Of a stretch of DNA of 12,561 nt, positions 1 through 7,835 are shown in pieces. Made by a program: the position numbers and the translations under genes. This DNA is from Thoreauomyces humboldtii. Taxonomy: Eukaryota; Chytridiomycota; Chytridiomycetes; Spizellomycetales; Powellomycetaceae. The notes beneath the pieces were generated by a model, which saw only the letters and a program-made list of their open reading frames with translations, made no database searches and had not been told where the DNA came from. The stretch spans positions 1 through 12,561 of the forward strand of contig JADGJA010000685.1 of assembly GCA_027596035.1 (NCBI GenBank), written 5' to 3'. The first letter of the stretch is position 1; each line of letters begins with the position of its first letter.

Positions 1-103
1 CCCCCCTTTTTTTTTTCAACGACAATTCCGCATACCTGCTTGTCGGTTCGGTCGTGGGCCCGGTTTTTTGTATAATACTCATGCCCCCCCCCCTCTCTTG
101 CAG
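1..103. repeat. Low-complexity edge: homopolymer runs
   Basis: The window opens with C6 followed by T10 (1-16). There is also a T6 near 64-69 and a C10 run at 84-93. The C10 run leads straight into CTCTCTTGCAG, which reads as a pyrimidine tract and 3' splice site ending at 103. Nothing else is seen here. The lengths of these runs are the least reliable bases in the window. Confidence 0.7.
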
Positions 104-158
104 CCTCAAGTACTTCCTTCTAGTCGGTCCTGCTGCTCGTAAAAATAGCGTGTTCTAA
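104..158 (+). CDS. Possible terminal exon of a gene entering from the left
   Basis: After a strong acceptor-like sequence (pyrimidine tract, then TTGCAG ending at 103), one frame is open for 17 codons and ends at TAA 156-158. It reads LKYFLLVGPAARKNSVF after one phase-carrying base. A possible branch site (TACTCAT) lies about 25 nt upstream. Only the splice-site look and a reasonable amino-acid mix support this. No upstream exon is in the window and no function can be named. It may equally be chance open sequence. Confidence 0.2.
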
Positions 159-243
159 CCGCGTCTCGAAACGTCGAGGGGTCAAAATTCACCGACTGCG
201 GAGGTCAACGGAGACGCGATACACCTCAACTTCCCAGTAGAGA

Positions 244-489
244 ATGGTATGTCTTTTGCACCACAGTTTTGACCACTGGAGTCATCTGCGCACGGCAGGG
301 TGGGGTTGTCGAGCCCTTGCATGTACTCATCGGCGATAGACGATGTGACGTCGAACCCTTCAAGGCCGCAATACCACAGGAAATCCTAGGGACAAAGTGT
401 GTTGTGTCATAATACCATACAAACCGCGCATTCTTCCTTGCTGCTTGACTTTTACCGTGAAAGAGTTACTCTGGCTTGCTGACAAAGGA
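244..489 (-). pseudogene. Broken duplicate of the last exons of the EEP gene
   Basis: This block is a direct repeat of 2089-2332, which holds the end of exon 9, intron 9 and most of exon 10 of the large minus-strand EEP gene. The coding-like part, from the conserved CCTAG acceptor down to GACATACCAT, has five base differences in about 150. All five change the amino acid in the minus frame (L/P, I/V, D/A, G/D, K/T). The part matching exon 9 has lost two bases beside the TTTGTCAGC block, so its frame runs into a stop. The segment matching intron 9 differs most, as expected for an intron. Homology ends abruptly at 244, before the terminal SEH-like motif. I read it as a partial, decaying duplicate that lies on the far side of the F-box gene from its parent. 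Confidence 0.75.
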
Positions 490-691
490 AACATAGGGGA
501 GAGATCTACGGGAACGTCCTATGTATGCGTAAGTGTGGAATGCTTTCGTGTGTGTTGACTGAGAAGGGAAGGGGGAAAGCGTGCGACTTGTGTCACTGAT
601 GCACCGTCGGTGATTTGCGATCTTCGTAACCCACCGGTCCTTGCGTTGCAACAACTGCAACCCGTGCTTGCTCACCGTGCTCTCAAGCATC

Positions 692-1687
692 ATGGTTCCG
701 ATCAACTCTTCATCTACTACGTCCTCTCTCGCCAACGGTCAGCTCCCTACCTGCAACTTCCACAGCATCCCTTATGACGCCCTGCTCGCCATCCTGCGCT
801 TCCTTCCCACACCAGACAAGGTCCATCTCGCCGCCTGCTCAAGGGTTCTGCACCAGCAAGTGTCCCAGGAACCCGCTCTTCGCGCGTGCACCGACCTTGC
901 GCATGCAATGCACGAGTTTGTCAAAGCCGACCCGCCCTCGCGCAAAGACTTCAGGCATTACCTGAACGGCTTCGCCATATTTGCACGTCTCAGAGGGCTC
1001 GCAAAGCCCCACCCTTCCCGTCCACGAGGCTGGACGTGCACGTACCTCAATGACAGACGGCAAGGTACTCCCCTCAAAGGTGCCTCGTGCTACAGGTGCT
1101 CAGTCAGACTTCCACTCGAACCGGCTCTCGGCAGCGGAAAGCAATCGCAGTGGGTGGATCTCATGTGCCGCTTCTTCAGTCATCTTCGTGACCGAGACGA
1201 TGGGGAGGGACCTTTCAGTGTCGACAAGGGTCTTTTTGTCATCCGTCTATCTGACGGACGTGAGTACCAACTCTACCATCTTGTCATATCGCATCTCCAG
1301 GAGGGCATGAGTCGCGTGCAGTCCGGACTTGCTGCTGTCGGCCGAGAGTTGGGAGTAACGGAGGAGACGATGGTATCAACCATCCACTCTGCCTTTCCTA
1401 TGAGGCAAAACACTGTCACGGATTTTGTAGGGGTCAACATTGCAACTCCTGAAGAAGCCAGTTCCGGTCAGTTCTACACCAGGCCCATCGGGTACACCAC
1501 CGTGAAGTGGCATCCCAAGAGCAGAGTCTGGACTCTCGAAGAGTGCTGCCGGCCGGCAGGAAGCAACTTTTTCCAGGAAGCTCTGGGCGGCCAGGATCCT
1601 GTTCCCCAGGAAATCCTGCCAAAGCTAGAAATCCTAGCCAATCGCACTGTTGACAGTGCAGGCTATCGATGTTTGCAGCTCTGGTGA
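692..1687 (+). CDS. F-box protein
   Basis: This is an intronless 331-codon frame. I start it at 692 because it is the first ATG and has a good context (ATCATGG); the frame is open a little upstream but only with non-ATG codons. After a Ser/Thr-rich leader, residues about 24-60 (SIPYDALLAILRFLPTPDK, then VHLAACSRVLHQQV) match the F-box pattern: a Pro start, hydrophobic helices and a spaced Leu-Cys-S core. F-box proteins bind Skp1 and deliver substrates to SCF ubiquitin ligases. The remaining 270 residues show no leucine-rich, WD or Kelch repeats that I can recognise, so the substrate is unknown. Two Cys pairs occur in the C-terminal part. It converges with the EEP gene (333 bp gap) and sits between that gene and its broken duplicate. 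The F-box call is moderately firm; the rest of the protein is unassigned. Confidence 0.72.
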   Translation: MVPINSSSTTSSLANGQLPTCNFHSIPYDALLAILRFLPTPDKVHLAACSRVLHQQVSQEPALRACTDLAHAMHEFVKADPPSRKDFRHYLNGFAIFARLRGLAKPHPSRPRGWTCTYLNDRRQGTPLKGASCYRCSVRLPLEPALGSGKQSQWVDLMCRFFSHLRDRDDGEGPFSVDKGLFVIRLSDGREYQLYHLVISHLQEGMSRVQSGLAAVGRELGVTEETMVSTIHSAFPMRQNTVTDFVGVNIATPEEASSGQFYTRPIGYTTVKWHPKSRVWTLEECCRPAGSNFFQEALGGQDPVPQEILPKLEILANRTVDSAGYRCLQLW

Positions 1688-2020
1688 GAACAGGTTTTGA
1701 AGATGGAGTTGCTCACCTTTGCCTTGCCTTGCTGATCTCAGTCCAAATAGGATGGGAAAGTTGTTCTGGACTGTTTATACCCATCCGGAAGTTCCCATGC
1801 GCGACCGTCTAGTCATATTGGAGGGCCAAACGGTATTCAGCGGATGCTGATGAACTTCCCGCAATTTTTGGTCTTCCCGCTTTCTATCATTCCTTTCCTC
1901 TTACTCATAAAGGAGAAGTTCTGAGGTCGCACATGATGTAAGAATCAAACTTTGTAGCTCTTCGCAGAGCTTACAGATCATCCGTGATTATGGCCAAAAT
2001 GGGATATCAGAGAAAAAAGT
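1688..2020. other. Convergent 3' intergenic region with a small hairpin
   Basis: This gap separates the ends of the F-box gene (+) and the EEP gene (-), so it should hold both 3' UTRs. No convincing ORF or canonical AATAAA is seen. An inverted repeat at 1954-1974 pairs GTAGCTCT with AGAGCTTAC across a TCGC loop, with one bulged T. It could sit in the 3' end of either transcript, but the stem is short and may be chance. Confidence 0.4.
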
Positions 2021-3578
2021 TCATCCTGCATCTGGTGCTGCATACCGAAGTCCGACGGGAAGATGTTCGCTCAGACTTCTGAGACGGCATGGTATGTCTG
2101 TTGCACCACAGTTTTGATCACTGGAGTCAGCTGCGCACGGCAGGGTGGGGTTGTCGAGCCCTTGCATGTACTCATCGGCGACAGACGATGTGACGTCGAA
2201 CCCTTCAGGGCCGCAATACCACAGGAAATCCTAGGGATAAAAATGTGTCTTAATACCATACAAACCGCGCATTCTTCCTTGCTGCTCGACTTTTACCGTG
2301 AAAGAGTTACTCTGGCTTGTGCTGACAAAGGACCGTCCGCCGGTTTTGTGTATCCCACGCTGCGCATCCAAAAACCCCTTGGCCTCGCCTGCCTTATAGG
2401 AATGCCCGGGCACGGCAATATAGTGTACCGCACATGCAAACTCTTCTGAGCCCAGAATCCTTGCCCCACTGGAAGGCGTGCATGGTCAGTTGCCAGACAT
2501 GGACGGGGACACTTCCTAAGTACCAAAATGAACCTACATCTGCTCTGACAGGGTCGTCAGTTCATCGTCTTCTTCTGGGAGCTCCTTGATCTCGCCGGAG
2601 TTCCAGTCCCCCTGTGAGTCTGATCAGAAAACGAGTATATTCTGTATGACAGGAGCAACGAAGGGTACATACAATGACTAGTAGAGGAATGTCCTTGATT
2701 AACTCTCCATTCCCGAGCGTTCCCATGATCGAGGCAACAATAGCTTTTGTGAGGGCAGGACCTCCCTGGAAGGCCTTTCCGGTCGAGAGTGGATAGGCGC
2801 CGGAATTGTCATGAATGGTTGCAATGATGTAGGTCTGCTTCCCTTTCTTAAACAGGCAGTGATCAAAGGAGTGGTATGTTCGCACCGAGGATTCTTGCTG
2901 CTCGTCTTCGTCAGCATCCAATTGAACATCCAGAATGAAGGGTATGATTGGATCCTTGAACGGTTTGTCGCTGGATTCGTTCTCGGAGTCGCTCTCTTCC
3001 TCGGAGTCGCTCTCTTCCTCGGAAAGCTTAAATCTTGCCTTTTTGGCTGCAGGAAGGTTTTGCGCTGCTATTCTCTTCGAGAGCGCGCGTGACGGTAGCG
3101 GATCTTTTCTTTTAATCATCTGGTACCCAACGGATCCGCATTGTGGTGAAACATCGAACGTTGCTTTATTGTATAGAATCTGATTGTGGCCGGGCGACAC
3201 TCTTCCTTTTGCATTTGTGGGCTTCTTTTGCTTCTTGTTTGCACCGTTCTTCGCGGTAGCAGCATCCGAGTACGCCGGCGTGAGCGCGCCTTCCGTAACG
3301 TCGTAGGCATATTGCCATTGCTTCGTTGGCGGTTTATTTGAATTCTTCTTCGCTGTGTACTGGACTTCCTGCAACGCGGCCAGGTCGAACTTCTTGAGGT
3401 AAGGCGGGAGAGGATCAACACCCAAACGACCTGCTGTAGTCTCAAAATTGAAACTTTGCTGAAATAATGGGTCTGAGTTAAACCCTGCCATGGTTTTTCT
3501 GCATGTTGAGGCCACTTACCAGGTTGAACGACACCAAGGAGAAGGAGTCAGCTTCTTCTCCGTCTTTTGGGGCTTTTT
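2021..3578 (-). other. EEP domain 2, divergent, with acidic Ser insertion
   Basis: Exons 7-10, plus the last codons of exon 6, give a second EEP domain. The motifs are SLVSFNL (1025-1031), FDLAALQEV (Glu about 1062), HNQILYNKATFDV, YIIATIHDN (His about 1247), LLVIGDWNSGE (Asp 1295, Asn 1297), FTDFLWYCG near 1375, and LSEHLPVGLRY close to the C terminus (Glu 1430, His 1431). Compared with domain 1, the His motif is IHD rather than VHL, and the last motif has Glu for Asp. An insertion near 1177-1195 is almost all Ser, Glu and Asp, preceded by Lys-rich stretches. The domain may be weakened or altered in activity. Exons 8-10 are essential to see it; stopping at the TAG at 2534 would cut the domain in half. 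Confidence 0.65.
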
Positions 3579-6500
3579 CTTATAAGCAACGGGAAAGTGG
3601 TCGGATATATCTCTTGCGCATCCCGGGTATCTGAGCAGAGAAGGTGATGGCGGCTGGTTGTTCCACTTGCTGAACCATGTTTCCAGAAAAGTCGGTGATG
3701 TCGAATCGAAATTCTGACACGGTACGGCGCTCATGAGACACATGTCTTCCGGCTTCACGACGGCGAATTCGGTAATTGTTGGTCCATCTTTGTTTAGGAA
3801 AGGAATCCTTACATCGGAAAGAAACAATCAACTTCATTGAATGTACTGTGGTTCCTCTCTCTCTCGCTCGCTCTTTCCCGACTTACCAAACGTGGTCATA
3901 TGCTTTATTTCTCCGCCATAAGCTCTTTGCTGGTTCTAGCGCCATTCCCACAGGTGCTAGGCCGCTCTTCCTCGCATCTGCGTAAGCCTCGAACATTTCT
4001 GACGGTGATTCCGGTGTCGGCGACCCCTCCTGGGGAAATTCCTAAAGCAGCCGCTTGAGTAGAGAGCTCCACATCTAGCGTGAAAGCCCTTGACATACAT
4101 AGTTAAAATCCCCAGCCACGATCACAGGTGTCGAATCGCCGCAATCTTGCAGTTGATCGAGAATGTACCGTATCCGCTTAAATTCCTGCTGCTTCAATAG
4201 TGGTGTGGCACCTGTACTCAGGTGGACAGCAATGACGAGGAATTCGAATGTCTTCGGTGCTTGGGGTCGGGTGTATGTAACCTTAAATACATTCGGGACT
4301 GTCGTTTCCCCGACGAATGGTGCTGGTGCTGGATACCGCTTACTGTTCGGGCATTTGAAGCCCCATTCTTCCCCCGAAAACCCGAGATCCTCTCGCCAGA
4401 GCAAAGCGAATTCCGGCTCGCTTTTTACCGTACCGACCTTTTTGGACCACGTGCTACCGAACATTGTCGAAGCCATGAGATCGAATTCCTTGAGAGTTCC
4501 GGTGTTGGCTTCCTGAATACAGGTGACAAAGGTGTTCTGGGCCAGATACAATCTCGATTCGAGCTTTGCGTAGGTGTTGTACTACGCGGAAAAATTGAAA
4601 GGATTAACAGATCTGCGGACATGCGCGGCACGCGATCCGTTGACTCATTTACTTACGGGTTCTTCTCGACGTTATAAGTCATGACTGCGTCGGTGGAAGG
4701 GGACAAGATTAGCGTACGTGTTTCATGGAACTTGCGCGATCCGTGACTTACAATCCCAAGGGACTTTTACGTTTTCTTTCTTCTCGATATTGTTCTGCTC
4801 GATATCAGCTCGCACCAGTTGGAAGAGCAGCCGCAAGCTCTTTTCCTTAGGGAGTCCTTCTTCGAGACTCTGGTTGGGATCATTGTCACGTCGTGTCAAG
4901 GAGCCGCCGGTTTGTGGGTCAGTTGGGAACCAGTTCGATCCGCATGTCAAGCCAAAGGAGAAACGGACCGAAAGCTTCTCCGTCCCTGAAAGTAGGCACC
5001 TCATCAGTGTGTTGAAAACTTCTGCAAGAACAACAGGCAAAGTCGGCACGATCATGATTTGAGATGAAAACTTACGCTGCTTCCCCGTGGCTCTGATCCA
5101 AGAGGAAGACAAGTTCAATGCCATGGGGCCGAAGAATCCGCGAGTGGCTTGGAAACTCAGTTCCAGGAAGTCTCCCGTTATGCTGTACGTGACGTTCTCT
5201 AGGTTCGTCAAGTCCGGGTTCGGGTCAGAAAAGAGCGTGCTTACTGCCGAGATCATGGCGCTGCCGTTCTGGTAGGTCAGGTTGGAACTGGCTAGACTGA
5301 CGTTGGCTAGATGTCCCCGCGTGATCGCTTGCAACGATACCGCCAGAGAGTACGTGACATTCGCGGCGCAATAACCTGGGTACTGGAAGAAGAAACCCTG
5401 GTCGCTCTGCACGGATTCGGTGACGTTGTTCCCATCAAATGTGTACAACCGCATCGGCAAAGGAAGGAGCGTTCCGTGATGTGTCCAATCATCGCCGAGG
5501 GTGCCAATAACAGAAGCTGGTAGGGTCGGAAAGGCCTCATATAGAGGGTCAATGTCAATGCCGATTGACGACGGATTCAGCTTTGAGCTGGTCATAAGCA
5601 CAGCCGTAGCATTTGTCGCTGTCCGACGTAGAAGAGAAGCGCTCGCTTGGTGCTCGCAAAAGTACGCCGGCAGCTCCACGCGTCCCAAGCCGCAAGCTTT
5701 TGCAGACGCGCGAGGCAGATGACCATCCAATAGCGTAATGAACCGGTCGCAGTGGTCGTCTTGCAGAACGATGTGAACTGATGTAACGTTGGTATTGTAA
5801 ATAAAGATAGCATCGAGTGTACGTGCGAACGCTGTGCCGGAGCGAATGGAAGTCACGTTGGCATCCACATAGAGCGTCACCGGTCCTGTGACTTCCAGAG
5901 CAAACATGCCCAAAATTTCGATATATACGTTAACAGGATTGCTGATTGGATCAAAGGCTGCTACTGTGTTGTTCTCCGAGATGGTCACGTTACGGTCAAA
6001 GATGGTTGCGAGTTGTTGGTATCCAGGTTGGGCATTAAGGCAGTTTCGCGTGGGCGCCGTGCTGGCCGCACTCTGGAGTCCACAAGCTTGTTGCACGGAC
6101 CAGCTCTTACTCGAGTCACGAGGGTCTACGGATCCCGCGTAAAGGAAGCTTTGCTCCATATTTATAAAGCGTAATGGATAATTGAGAAGAAACTTTGCGC
6201 AGAGTTTATCGCGAAACTTCCGAAGCGAGTAGCTCTTCCCGCAGGCGGTATAGCACAAACGGAAGCGCTTTTGTGTTATGGATGTAACAGACTTGTCGAT
6301 TGTTTTGAATGGCCAGGGCTTGGACGTGAAGGCTGTGCGGTCCGCACTCGTTCCAGCGCAGTAGGTCGAGTTATCGTTCTTGGGTGCGGTAAGTGATAAA
6401 TCGGTCATGTCGTCCTCGCCTCCGAGTCGATTCAGCAGTCGGTATTTACAATTCTTGCTGGCGCGAGTGACTCGGCCGTACCAGACCGCCAACGGCGACG

Positions 6501-6942
6501 GAAGCACCGTCTGGCCGGTTGGAAGTACCAGATCCAGCACGGCCGGAAGCAGGGATCCCTCGGTCGTAGCAAGCATTTGACACGTCGCAATAGTCTGCCC
6601 GGTCGGCGAAGTGGTCAGAACTGCCAGGCGCTCATACGGCATCGCGGTCACATTGTTTACGGTGAGGAAGCAAGTTAGCGTGGAGTTTCGGGATGCATTC
6701 GTGAGGACTTGATACGTGTAATAGAAGACATCGGAGGCCGCCGTGCTGGATCCCAGATGTAACCGATCTGGAAGATCGAGGTGCATCAGTAACGAGATGG
6801 ACGGAAAGACCGAGGCGCCGGGAAAGCATGCCAGGGCATTGATCTCACTTGCAAACGCGTCCACATGTACTCCAGGGAGCATGAACAGGCTACAGGTAAA
6901 CCTGAGCAGCAGCCATAGGAGCCGCAGCAGTACCGGACGCAT
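2021..6942 (-). CDS. Secreted ectodomain fused to two tandem EEP domains
   Basis: I infer ten exons: 6942-5076, 5021-4752, 4684-4657, 4581-4099, 4041-3887, 3807-3520, 3458-2673, 2611-2538, 2468-2297 and 2230-2021. Introns are 54-79 nt with GT-AG ends. Phases agree at every join if one base is missing from the G3 at 4657-4659 and one from the T5 at 3574-3578, giving about 1,444 residues. Residues 1-29 are a signal peptide (MRPVLLRLLWLLLRFTCSLF). Residues 30-710 carry more than a dozen N-x-S/T sequons and many Cys, with no family I recognise. EEP domain 1 spans about 713-1010 and EEP domain 2 about 1024-1444. The EEP fold covers Mg-dependent nucleases and phosphatases; the substrate here is unknown. 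The start at 6942 puts the signal peptide first, while an in-frame ATG at 7071 would bury it. Two separate genes (break near 4690) are possible, but the in-phase join argues against that. Confidence 0.72.
2089..2332. repeat. Direct repeat, parent copy of 244-489
   Basis: This 244-bp segment matches 244-489 along its whole length except for scattered substitutions and a few small indels, concentrated in intron 9. It covers the end of exon 9, intron 9 and most of exon 10 of the EEP gene. The two copies are in the same orientation and about 1.6 kb apart, with the F-box gene between them. Unequal exchange between them would delete the F-box gene. Confidence 0.85.
3520..4684 (-). other. EEP domain 1, all catalytic motifs present
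   Basis: Exons 3-6 encode a complete EEP (DNase I-like) domain. Numbering follows the corrected 1,444-residue model. In order: MTYNVEKNP (about 714-722, the Asn motif), a helix ending in VTCIQEA (catalytic Glu about 746), FLVIAVHL (His about 842), VIVAGDFNY (Asp about 880, Asn 882), KAYDHVW, and CARDISDHFPV (Asp 1004, His 1005). These match the metal-binding and catalytic residues of the family, so activity is expected. The domain resembles stand-alone EEP nucleases. It is not followed by a reverse transcriptase, so it is not a LINE endonuclease. Confidence 0.8.
4657..4684 (-). other. 28-nt microexon carrying the EEP Asn motif
   Basis: The exon lies between an acceptor (CCGACGCAG, intron 4685-4751) and a perfect GTAAGT donor at 4656. 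It encodes MTYNVEKNP after completing the Phe codon split from exon 2. As written it leaves phase 2, but the best downstream acceptor (TAG ending at 4582, after a T-rich tract) restarts the frame in phase 0. One more C in the CCC at its end would fix this. The only phase-correct alternative acceptor lies inside the following helix and would delete it. Confidence 0.6.
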
Positions 6943-7335
6943 AGTAACGAGACACGGGATCTTTTTATGCCTCCCGAGGTTTGTTTTGCTAGGCAGGATA
7001 GGATTGCTGGGAGGATTGAGCCGCGCGACGAGGAACAGCGTGCGCAGTAAAGTCTCCGCGTCGTCGGGCATCGGGCATCGGCTCCGTTTTTGGACAGTCG
7101 GACTTTGCCGCAGAAGTTGACGGCTTCGGCACGACGTCTCCTCTTCTCCGGCACGGAACTCTCACCCACGTTAACCCTTTTCCTGCACACTCTATCTTTT
7201 GTTGGTCCGACCAACGCACTACCTGGTACATGGTACCAAAGACCACCCTTCGCGTTGCCTGACCGGAGGAAATCCTAACCTGTAACTACTTTTGTTTCCC
7301 CTTGGGGAAAAGGGTGCATCCGGTTTTGAGTCAGC
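6943..7335. promoter_or_regulatory. Divergent intergenic region upstream of the EEP gene
   Basis: This region separates the start of the EEP gene (-) from the Cys4 ORF (+), so it should hold promoters for both. No TATA box stands out. A palindrome at 7295-7310 has arms TTTCCCC and GGGGAAA around TT, and includes a CCCCT pentamer like fungal stress-response elements. An in-frame upstream ATG of the EEP gene lies at 7071. The region is also open in several frames, which I take as shadows. Confidence 0.35.
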
Positions 7336-7821
7336 ATGCCCAGCCTGTCAGAGGGGACCTCCGGACTCTGGGGAGTCAGAGGGGACCAATACGTAATAGG
7401 AGTATATCCCTTCCCCCAAGAGTACATTTACATGACTCGACAAAGATCTCGACTTCGCTTCGTTGTTTGCCTTCCCACGCTCGCATCCTACCGGCCCGCT
7501 AAGTCCGGCGCTCTGTTAGGCTCTTCTCGCTCCCCCTCCTCCTGCGAGGCCCCTAGTGCTTCCTCTCTCCTGGCTGCGGTGCGTCGACCACAAATGTCCA
7601 GTGCATCTTCCACGGACTCTCCATCCTCGCGACTTGTTTGCAAGTGGGACGCATGCGACAACATATCCCACCGAGGTGGTCGGGAGTGTCGTTCGTGCTC
7701 TAGCAAGCTATATCGTCAACGTCACAAAGCTCGGAAAGCAACTCTCGCCATACAAAGCTTGCCCGTCTCCAGCGACCTTCTCACCATACCAATCAGTTGG
7801 GATCCGGAGAAGACCGTGTGA
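7336..7821 (+). CDS. Small Cys4 zinc-finger-like ORF, uncertain
   Basis: The open frame has 161 codons, with possible starts at 7336 (good context), 7432 and 7594. The N-terminal two thirds is rich in Ser, Ala and Arg and unremarkable. Residues about 102-120 read CKWDACDNISHRGGRECRSC, a C-x4-C-x10-C-x2-C pattern that could bind zinc, followed by a basic stretch (KLYRQRHKARK) suited to nucleic acid or nuclear import. I do not recognise the family. The stop is only 15 nt before the ATG of the next gene, too close for two separate eukaryotic transcripts. It may be a 5' exon of that gene (an acceptor-like CAATCAG ends at 7796, where the next frame opens), an upstream ORF on its mRNA, or non-coding. 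Confidence 0.35.
   Translation: MPSLSEGTSGLWGVRGDQYVIGVYPFPQEYIYMTRQRSRLRFVVCLPTLASYRPAKSGALLGSSRSPSSCEAPSASSLLAAVRRPQMSSASSTDSPSSRLVCKWDACDNISHRGGRECRSCSSKLYRQRHKARKATLAIQSLPVSSDLLTIPISWDPEKTV
7347..7387. repeat. Perfect 13-nt direct repeat (GTCAGAGGGGACC)
   Basis: The 13-mer occurs at 7347-7359 and again at 7375-7387, a 28-nt spacing. Each copy holds AGGGG, the core of fungal stress-response elements bound by Msn2/4-type zinc fingers. The pair lies just inside the open frame starting at 7336, which suggests that the frame's true start is further down and this is promoter or 5' UTR. The regulatory role is inference. Confidence 0.45.
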
Positions 7822-7835
7822 CGTGTGGCACCAGC

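Noticed and set aside
466..735. 89-codon minus-strand ORF
   Set aside because: It overlaps the F-box start and the upstream region, has shadow-like composition, and ignores the exon structure of the duplicated EEP fragment next to it.
244..2332. Direct repeats as LTRs of a retrotransposon
   Set aside because: The repeats are exon-intron sequence of the EEP gene. The interior is an F-box gene with no gag, pol, primer-binding site or integrase.
2063..2449. 128-codon plus-strand ORF in the direct repeat
   Set aside because: The minus strand gives properly spliced EEP exons with the terminal SEH motif. In the plus frame, the corresponding copy at 244-489 is soon stopped.
2534..2536. TAG as the end of the EEP gene
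   Set aside because: It overlaps a GTAGGT donor of a 69-nt intron with a CTGAC branch-like site. Continuing gives the rest of the second EEP domain in phase.
3520..4684. EEP domain 1 as the endonuclease of a LINE element
   Set aside because: There is no reverse transcriptase, and the domain is spliced in phase to a secreted ectodomain and a second EEP domain.
4723..4751. Stop at 4723 as the true end of the ectodomain protein
   Set aside because: It lies inside a canonical GTAAGT...CAG intron, and splicing joins the frame directly to the EEP Asn motif.
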